Origin: Odiellus spinosus
Lineage: Eukaryota > Arthropoda > Arachnida > Opiliones > Phalangiidae
Assembly (NCBI GenBank): GCA_963920705.1
Contig: OY987240.1
Span: forward strand, 7,342,766-7,406,765
Reading direction: 5' to 3'
DNA: 64,000 nucleotides
Positions 57,710 through 64,000 of the stretch are shown piece by piece (positions within the stretch are counted from its first letter, which is position 1; each line of letters starts with the position of its first letter). Under the pieces are notes generated by a model that had not been told where the DNA came from, ran no database searches, and saw only the letters and a program-made list of their open reading frames with translations. The position numbers were made by a program, and so were the translations under genes.

Positions 57710-58019
57710 ACGCACTGACCTAAAAATATAACTATAAAAGATTATGTCAATAGGCCTAGAAGGTCAGTCTGTAATATTTTAAAAAAATAGTAACACGCGA
57801 CTTTATTGTAAATTTAAACGTCGTATTTAATAAACAGTTTTAATCGTCAACCGAATTCTTCCTTCAAATAAAACCCACTACACATCAATAAAAAACCTCC
57901 AAGCTATAAGTTTGTGATTACTATCCAAAAAAATTATATTAAAAGATAATCGACAAAAAATATTAGAAAACTAAATTTTTTATAGAAGAGATCTTAGGAA
58001 TGATTTAGAAAGCCTACAG
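57710..58019. other. Upstream flank of the integrase-like gene
   Basis: AT-rich, no recognisable coding sequence; it may contain missing 5' exons that I could not identify. Confidence 0.3.
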
Positions 58020-58310
58020 TATATATTCCTATCTAGTTCGGCCATTTTTAATCGGAGCCCTCTCGGAGCTTCCCAGTGGAAATCGCTATAAAAAAATCAC
58101 GAAAACCGCTCGAGATCCGTCGATCTGTCGAATATCTCGGAGCGATATTTTTGCTCTCAGAGCGCTCTCCGCGAGAGCGAAATCGCCAGTGGAACACGCG
58201 GATCTCGCCACGAGCCGCTCTAAGGTCACCAGTGGAACACGAAATCTCATCGCGAGCGCTCTCCGAGCGCTCGAAACGTCCCAGTGGAATTCGCCATAAC
58301 TTTAACTGTT
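58020..58310. repeat. GAGCGCTC-rich repeat segment
   Basis: CCAGTGGAA recurs four times or more (near 58072, 58190, 58229, 58290), interleaved with palindromic GAGCGCTCTCCGAGCGCTCG-type sequence. Local G+C is far higher than the surroundings. Partial inverted symmetry suggests a small MITE, but clean ends were not found. The open frame across it is probably fortuitous. Confidence 0.45.
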
Positions 58311-61300
58311 TTCAATTTCTACTTAAATTTAACTGCTATTTATTAAATAGTTACTTAAGCTTAGCTTATATTATTTTTTAATTGTTACTTAAATTTAACT
58401 TAATTGAATTTAAAAATACAGAAATATAACTTTAAATTTAGCTTCATTTATGTAACTGGTATTTAACTCAAAGAAATTTAAATATAAATGGTATTTAACT
58501 TAGTTTTCTTAAAAAACCTACCTAGTATTTTAATTTACCATATTTCATTAAACAAATTTTCCTGGTACTTAAACTAATCCTGATTAAAATCATAAATTTC
58601 ACTGCTATAGAAATTACAACTGTAACTAATATATCCCAAAATAAGGACCAATATATCCGTTTTTTGAGAGTGGGCCGTTTTGAAACCAAAAAAAAAATAT
58701 TTGCTATCTACCCATTCATAATAAATTTAATCAAATATAAAAATATAACTTATAAATATATAACAGATATTTTAATCAAATTATTTAAAGTTTTGAATTT
58801 AATATTTAACTAAATAAAAGTTATTTAAATTTTTAAGTTTCTGGTAAAATCAAAGTAATAATTAATTTTTAACGAATCTTTATGAAGTTTATAAATACAA
58901 ATGGTATTTAAATTCCATAAGCAAAAAGTTAACTGATTTTTAAAGTAAATTAAGCTGGTGCTATAATACTTCGATTCCGAATGTCAGGGGGTGAAAATTT
59001 CAACCAATTTGGAGAACGTCACGTCTGTTTCTGTTATATAATCAGTGTAAATGAATGCTCAGTTTAAAGCTGTGTTTACCAATACGAAGTGGTTATATTT
59101 AAGAAAACATATAGTTTGAATACATATTTCAACCATCATAAATAGTTATAAATATTTCAACCCTCATAAGTAGTTTTAAACGTTTGTTATAGAATCTATT
59201 TGAAAAATTATCTAAGGAACATGTAAATAAGAGAATGTACGTAAAAGTACGCATAGATGGACAAGGCTTAGGGCTCCCAGCCGAAAGTCCACGAATAATA
59301 ATAGGTATTATAAGTGCAAAAGACACAATTAGGGCCCTCCCCCCAGCCGTTCTGGAGTTTTTTCTACTGGATTTTTCAAAACCAACGTTTAACGTATCTT
59401 TAACTGAGTTTTCAGGAAACGAAATTAACAAACAGGTTTTCTTTGTGAAATTTAACCAAGACGACAAAAAAAAAATTGGTTTTTATCGGATTAATATATG
59501 AATTATAGGTTTTCTTCTAAAATAAAGTAGCGTCGAACCAAAACTAAAAAAGCTGACTACACTTGTTTTGGGGCTAGTTTCTTGACCTCTTGTTTATATT
59601 AAATGTAGTAAGATGAATCTGGGGTACGAGCGTTGGAATCATGTAACGTTTTAAAACGTTATTATAAAATCAATTAAAGTTTACTACGCTAGAAAGTGGC
59701 CTCATAACACGGACCAGATAATGAGCAATACACCGTAAAATAATAATATTATTTAAGAGAGTCCAAACTCCTTAATAAAAAATATGTAGATCACGCTTTT
59801 CATTTGTAAAAGTTCTTTAACACTTGAAATTTCGCGTAGCTATTGATTTATATGGCTTAACTGGTCAAGGAAAAACAATGAAGATGGTCAGGGAAAACCT
59901 GGAAAAAGTCAGTTAATTTAGTAATGAAAAATCTGTGGCAACCCTGAATCGGCTTTTAAGTAAAATTTGATACACTACTTTCCTCATAGTAATAGAGTAA
60001 TATCGGTGCACGTTACGTGACGTCACCCATGCTATTTCCTATAAGAAAAAATCTACCTTCAAAATGGCTGCCATAGTCAAAGCTACGAAGTGGTACTACT
60101 CTATTCTCAAAGGATTTTATTCTAACAGTTTAATTAATTTTAATAATACGCTAAAATGCCAGTAGTCGCGGTTTTTTAAACTTACTCTTATTAATCGATC
60201 CTAAAACATATTTTCTACTAGCTCATTAGTAACCAAATATAGTAATTTCCTCTTTTTACTGGTTTCCGCAAAGCGGTTTCTGAAATCTTGAAATCGGTTT
60301 CTCTCCCGATGAATGTTACTGAACAGCCCCCTGGTACCACCTTTTCCAGGCTCAACATAAAAATCTCTCTAGAGCCCTGATTGTAGTGGTACAAGGTCAT
60401 CATTTTTCCCCCCAGGTGACCAAATCACGTATATTTATATCAACATGAGGTTGGGGGGCCCTCTTTCTGTATTTGGAAAAATAAAAGAAATTCTTCTCTA
60501 TGATCCTTAGTTTAAATGTCAACGTGCGAAAAGTGAAGCTCCTCTGTATCTCTAAGTAAACAATTCGTAAAGATAACGAAAGAGTAGGTTTTTACGCGCT
60601 ACAAAATTAAGGTGAACTCGGGGAATGTGCATTTGGCAAATGGCATTCAAACGTGATAGTCATCGGGCGTAAAGCCAGGCTCTCACTATCCATGCTATAA
60701 ATAAACAAGTCGTAGAAATAAAGGATAGCGTAAAGTTTGTGTGTAAATTGGCACCCCCCACGGAGATAATCATCCAAAATACTAAGAAATTTGGCAGATC
60801 ACGTGGTATAACATTGGCCGAGGAGAAAAACCAATTGTACCATTATATTTCCGTGCTCTTTACTGATTGATACGACGAGAGGATGATTTTGTACTGTAGA
60901 AGGCTAGCGAATACTGGTCCCCTATGGGTGGATATATGTGACTCTAAAGAAATGTTTTAGTAGTGCCACCTGTTTTATCACCTATTTTTACCAACGTGTT
61001 GATATTTCAGTTCTCAAAGTCTCTACTACCCTCTTCTTTCAGCGCAAAAATACTTTCATAAAGAAAAGGAAAGAGTAAGCGGCGTTTAACCTCGTTAACC
61101 TGTTCCCGCTAGCGTTTGGGCTTGCCCCTTGTCAAGAGAGAATCCCCCTTCCAAATAAAACTACATTCCATCCTACTACAAAAATCATACTCAATAGTTA
61201 ATCTCATATTGAGTTTGCAGCGCATTAAAAATAGGGCCCGATCTATTTCTAGGAACCAAGTGTTAGAAGTAAAAGGAACTTAGCTGAAGATAGAATTGAC

Positions 61301-61359
61301 ACTACTAATAGTCAGAGAACCACTTTTCCTTGGATACTCCTAGAAATATGGCCTTTTTT
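58311..61359. other. Non-coding interior, AT-rich
   Basis: 58311-58960 is very AT-rich with repeated TATTTAAC/TTAAATTTAA motifs. 58960-61359 is ordinary sequence with no convincing gene, RNA or repeat; open frames at 59129-59501 overlap on both strands and show no motif. Confidence 0.4.
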
Positions 61360-61849
61360 AAAGTGAGGCTGTCACCATTCTTTTCGAATATAGCTATTTA
61401 TATTATGTTTTTATTTTATGATTATATTGAAACGCCTAATTTAAAATTGTATACCTCTAGCGGTTCACGCGCTCTCAAGAAACTTTAAATTGAAAGTATC
61501 CTATATATATGACGTAGTTTATTTCCGGATCTTAACGATAATTTTCTGAATTAATTAATTTTACGAAAAGACAGCGTTAAAGCGTACATATCACGTGCCA
61601 GAAAGCGAGACAATCAACCGCGTAATCATCTGTACAATAGCCATGCAACCATAACAAATCATGTTTTTCAAATCAAAATTTTTTTGTCCTGACATACCTC
61701 GTAACGCAACATCTTGTTTTTTTCTGTGACGCCATTTTCGCTTAGACTTTTCCACAGACATACTACTACAGCCAAGTACAACATAGTAGCCTACACCCAC
61801 CCTAGAAGTACTAACATCTGAAATCCTAATACGCTTCAAGTATAGCTCG

Positions 61850-62460
61850 CGTTTCGAGGATCGCTTGGGTTTCTTGTATCGCTTGCGTTTCGAGGATCGC
61901 TTGCGTTTCGAGGATCGCTTGCGTTTCGAGTATCGCTTGCGTTTCGAGTATCGCTTGCGTTTCGAGTATCGCTTGCGTTTCGAGGATCGCTTGCGTTTCG
62001 AGTATCGCTTGCGTTTCGAGGATCGCTTGGGTTTCTTGTATCGCTTGCGTTTCGAGGATCGCTTGCGTTTCGAGGATCGCTTGCGTTTCGAGTATCGCTT
62101 GCGTTTCGAGTATCGCTTGCGTTTCGAGTATCGCTTGCGTTTCGAGGATCGCTTGCGTTTCGAGTATCGCTTGCGTTTCGAGGATCGCTTGCGTTTCGAG
62201 TATCGCTTGCGTTTCGAGGATCGCTTGCGTTTCGAGGATCGCTTGCGTTTCGAGGATCGCTTTCGTTTCGAGTATCGCTTTCGTTTCGAGAATCGGTTGC
62301 GTTTCGAGAATCGGTTGCGTTTCGAGGATTGCTTGCGTTTCGAGGATGGTTGACGTTTCGAGGATGGCTGACGTTTCGAGGATGGTTGACGTCTCGAGCC
62401 TCGCTTTCGTTTCGAGTATGCCTCACGTTTCGAGCCTCGCTTTCGTTTCTAGTATATCTT
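61850..62460. repeat. 18-bp minisatellite with a 162-bp higher-order unit
   Basis: About 30 units of 18 bp (GCTTGCGTTTCGAGGATC and variants with AGTATC). The rare variant TCGCTTGGGTTTCTTGTATC occurs at 61861 and 62023, and the nine units that follow each agree, showing a duplicated 162-bp block. All six frames stay open because 18 is a multiple of 3. Confidence 0.9.
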
Positions 62461-62461
62461 A

Positions 62462-62639
62462 AGGCCCGTTTACAAAAGAGCGGAAAGCTGAAGCGTAAGC
62501 CGATGCATGGAGCAATAACAAGAGGAGGCATAGTTTCCAAAATCTCATTTTTAAACGATGTATGAACCTATGCCTCCTGTTGTTATTGCTCCATGCATCG
62601 GCTTACGCTTCAGCTTTCCGCTCTTTTGTAAACGGGCCT
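62462..62639. mobile_element. 178-bp MITE with TTA duplication (PIF/Harbinger type)
   Basis: Terminal inverted repeats of about 70 bp beginning AGGCCCGTTTACAAAAGAGC differ at about one position. TTA flanks both sides (62459-62461, 62640-62642), the PIF/Harbinger signature. The matching site in the left inverted repeat (near 46470) has a single TTA and no insertion. Confidence 0.93.
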
Positions 62640-62816
62640 TTACGTTTCAAGACACTTCGTCATTTCAACGATTGCTTACGTTTCGAGACTCGCCGACATT
62701 CGAATCTCGCCAACATTTCGAGTCTCGCCGACATTTCGTGTATCGCGACGGCGTTTGAAGTCGGAAAAGACGCCCATCTAGGCGGTTAGGAATTTTGTCC
62801 GCTTTGGCGCGCCATA

Positions 62817-63428
62817 CGAATCAAAGGTCTTTACTACGAATTCCTTAAAAGAGGAACTAAGGAATCGCCCACTATTACATTGTCTACAATATCGGTATAA
62901 ATGTATAATTGAGAAGGGCTATGGCAGTCAATACGCGCTTGTTTTTCGGCCGGGTTTTGTACATGTTCGGAATCTTCGTAACCCATGATATCGGCGATAC
63001 CGTGGGGATGGCCAAAATAGGTTCAATCGAACCTGCCGCATTAATCTTTTGGTTGATATAACCAGTCGCCATGAAGAAAGCATGCGTTATTCTTAAGACA
63101 AATTTCGACGTTATTAATGACGCGTAATAAATGGTCAATCGATTGATAATGGCCCGGGGGCACGTCGACCATACCAAGTTTCGTACCTTTCCTTGGGGGG
63201 GGGGTGTCGGAATTCCACGTGACGTACGACGTTTACTTCGGCACATGTGTTCTTTTTCACGTTGAAAAAACTAGATGTATAGGTAAGTTCTACCAACGCG
63301 CATTCCCACGAACCCGAGAGGGTGATTGAATTTGGTAGTTTCGTGACGTATGAAGCCATGGTATTGTCGGGGAAAATATCCATGGACGTATCACTTGGGA
63401 GCGTTAGGTAAAGGTCTGACATAATCAC
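62817..63428 (-). pseudogene. Polinton minor protein (MSDLYLTLPS family)
   Basis: Starts MSDLYLTLPSDTSMDIFPD at about 63422, then MASYVTKLPNSITLSGSWEC and ALVELTYTSSFFNV, and, after a break in a G-run at 63196-63204 and other frame changes, ends with YIYTDIVDNVIVGDSLVPLL near 62890-62835. I recognise this as a protein commonly encoded next to PX and capsid in Polintons, with an N-terminal Pro-rich strand-like part and a conserved Y-x-Y-x-DIV end; a minor capsid or attachment role is inference. Its 3' end is cut by the 16.5-kb element at 62816, and the next Polinton gene (PX-like) resumes at 46231. Confidence 0.7.
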
Positions 63429-63469
63429 TACTAACCCAACAATTCTGTTCGTTAGGTAGCCCTATAAAT

Positions 63470-64000
63470 GAAACAAAATATTCCAATTTCCTTTTCCGTT
63501 TCCTTTTCTTGAGAATTTCGTCTATACTACACAGTTCGGGTACCTTGCATCTAATGAGCTGAAAAACACAAGAGTCCCATTATATCCTGGCCGTTGTACT
63601 CTTGAAGCCTATACAAATGTGGAGTCATGTTTTGTAGTACTCCAGTTATTTTAAATACTTCGACGGAGAAATTAGCCCATTGAAATTAGGCCAAAAATTG
63701 TTTGCTACAAATTAGTAACAAGCTAATTCCATAGGCTATATAATGTACTTATAATGCTTATTAAGGGGGTAAAAGTTCCTTCACTTACGGGGGGTGCGGT
63801 TTTTGCACTTTACGCTTCAACCGTAACCCGTAGAAGTAAACTGTCAATGTGGAAAAGAACTAGGCTTTAACATTAAATCTAACGGTAAATAAATAAATAA
63901 ATTTTCTATGACTTACCGTTCTAAAGATATAGCCATTTGGATGAAGCGCCATTTTGAATTTTTGAAATTTCGTGCGAAATTTTGCTTAATAAAATTGAAA
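63470..64000. other. Right flank, nothing recognised
   Basis: No Polinton gene, inverted end or repeat is recognised here. It may be outer Polinton sequence or host DNA. Confidence 0.35.

Larger units (their letters stand above)
46291..62816. mobile_element. 16.5-kb element with long inverted ends, rve and HECT genes
   Basis: The outermost sequence TGGCGCGCCAAAGCGGACAA at 46292 recurs inverted, ending at 62815, and similarity continues inward for about 1.1 kb (left) and 1.45 kb (right) to GGTGACAGCCTCACTTT. The bases TA lie on both outer flanks. Polinton coding lies immediately outside both ends and none lies inside, so one insertion is more likely than two. Inside, on minus, are an integrase-like gene (57000-57707) and a HECT-type ligase gene (48697-55841). 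The superfamily is not established. Whether the two genes belong to the element or were carried in is inference. Confidence 0.55.
61360..62816 (-). repeat. Right long inverted repeat with minisatellite, MITE and ORF
   Basis: The inverted counterpart of 46291-47402. From inside out: AAAGTGAGGCTGTCACC (61360); the 82-codon frame on minus at 61591-61839 (MKRIRISDVSTSRVGVGYY...); the 18-bp minisatellite at about 61850-62460; a 178-bp MITE at 62462-62639; and the outer end at 62815. It is longer than the left repeat because of a larger array and the MITE. Confidence 0.7.
2040..63470. mobile_element. Dismembered Polinton/Maverick relic
   Basis: Thirteen pieces of Polinton-type coding sequence lie in this span: polymerase B and packaging ATPase on plus; adenain-like protease, rve integrase, a charged protein, BIR protein, major capsid protein, PX-like protein and a minor protein on minus. 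Several genes (polymerase, charged protein, capsid) stop at one border of an inserted element and resume at its other border, which shows that one Polinton was split and not that several lie side by side. Known Polintons are about 15-20 kb; about 12 kb remains here after subtracting the insertions. Terminal inverted repeats were not found: the left end abuts a minisatellite and the right end fades after 63470. Nearly every gene has stops or frameshifts, so the element is dead. Confidence 0.8.

Noticed and set aside
59129-59501. Overlapping ORFs of 88 and 112 codons on opposite strands
   Set aside because: No family motif, neither is supported by neighbours; likely chance open frames.
61836-62540. 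Long Asn/Asp/Arg-rich repeat protein, and matching frames on the other strand
   Set aside because: An 18-bp minisatellite without stops keeps every frame open; the repeat of six residues reflects the DNA period, not a protein.

Overview
This is non-coding-rich, AT-rich eukaryotic DNA, most likely from an arthropod and probably an insect. The evidence is TTAGG-like repeats at the left edge, a P-superfamily transposon with a 75-bp intron, and families typical of invertebrate genomes (Polinton/Maverick, hAT, P, CACTA, piggyBac-like, Jockey/CR1-like LINEs). I see no intact single-copy host gene. Almost everything recognisable is a mobile element, and most coding regions are broken.

The backbone is one decayed Polinton (Maverick; protein-primed DNA polymerase, virus-like) running from about 2040 to 63470. 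About 12 kb of its own sequence survives, cut into pieces by about 50 kb of later insertions. Left to right it holds: DNA polymerase B (+, 2118-10440), a small ORF (10441-10590), packaging ATPase (+, 10800-11343), a basic peptide (+, 11397-11590), a Ser/Pro-rich ORF and a membrane peptide (+, 15090-16061), adenain-like protease (-, 16150-16620), integrase (-, 16611-17533), a long charged protein (-, 40110-39056 continued at 20068-19706), a BIR/IAP-like gene (-, 40760-40290), an unknown ORF (-, 41466-41105), the major capsid protein (-, 45861-45650 continued at 42651-41784), a PX-like minor structural protein (-, 46231-45900) and a further Polinton-family protein (-, 63428-62817).

Insertions into the Polinton: a MuDR-like element (2335-7866) that itself carries a P element (3100-7582); a GC-rich segment (8616-9147) replacing part of the polymerase; a hairpin MITE plus a Helentron-like element, copy A (11648-14596); a LINE (17575-19570); a 19-kb CACTA-like transposon (20069-39055); a hAT element (42652-45649) inside the capsid gene; and a 16.5-kb element (46291-62816) with long terminal inverted repeats that encloses an integrase-like gene and a HECT-ligase-like gene. 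The CACTA-like element has two genes on the minus strand, a transposase and an intron-containing second gene. It is interrupted by Helentron-like copies B and C, by a LINE and by a 28-bp satellite.

The most interesting points are the BIR gene in a virus-like element (one zinc-ligand position is missing), the 16.5-kb rve plus HECT element with minisatellite-bearing inverted repeats, and the two-gene CACTA-like element. Family assignments come from motifs read by eye; no database search was possible. Element ends come from inverted repeats, target-site duplications and the continuity of interrupted genes.
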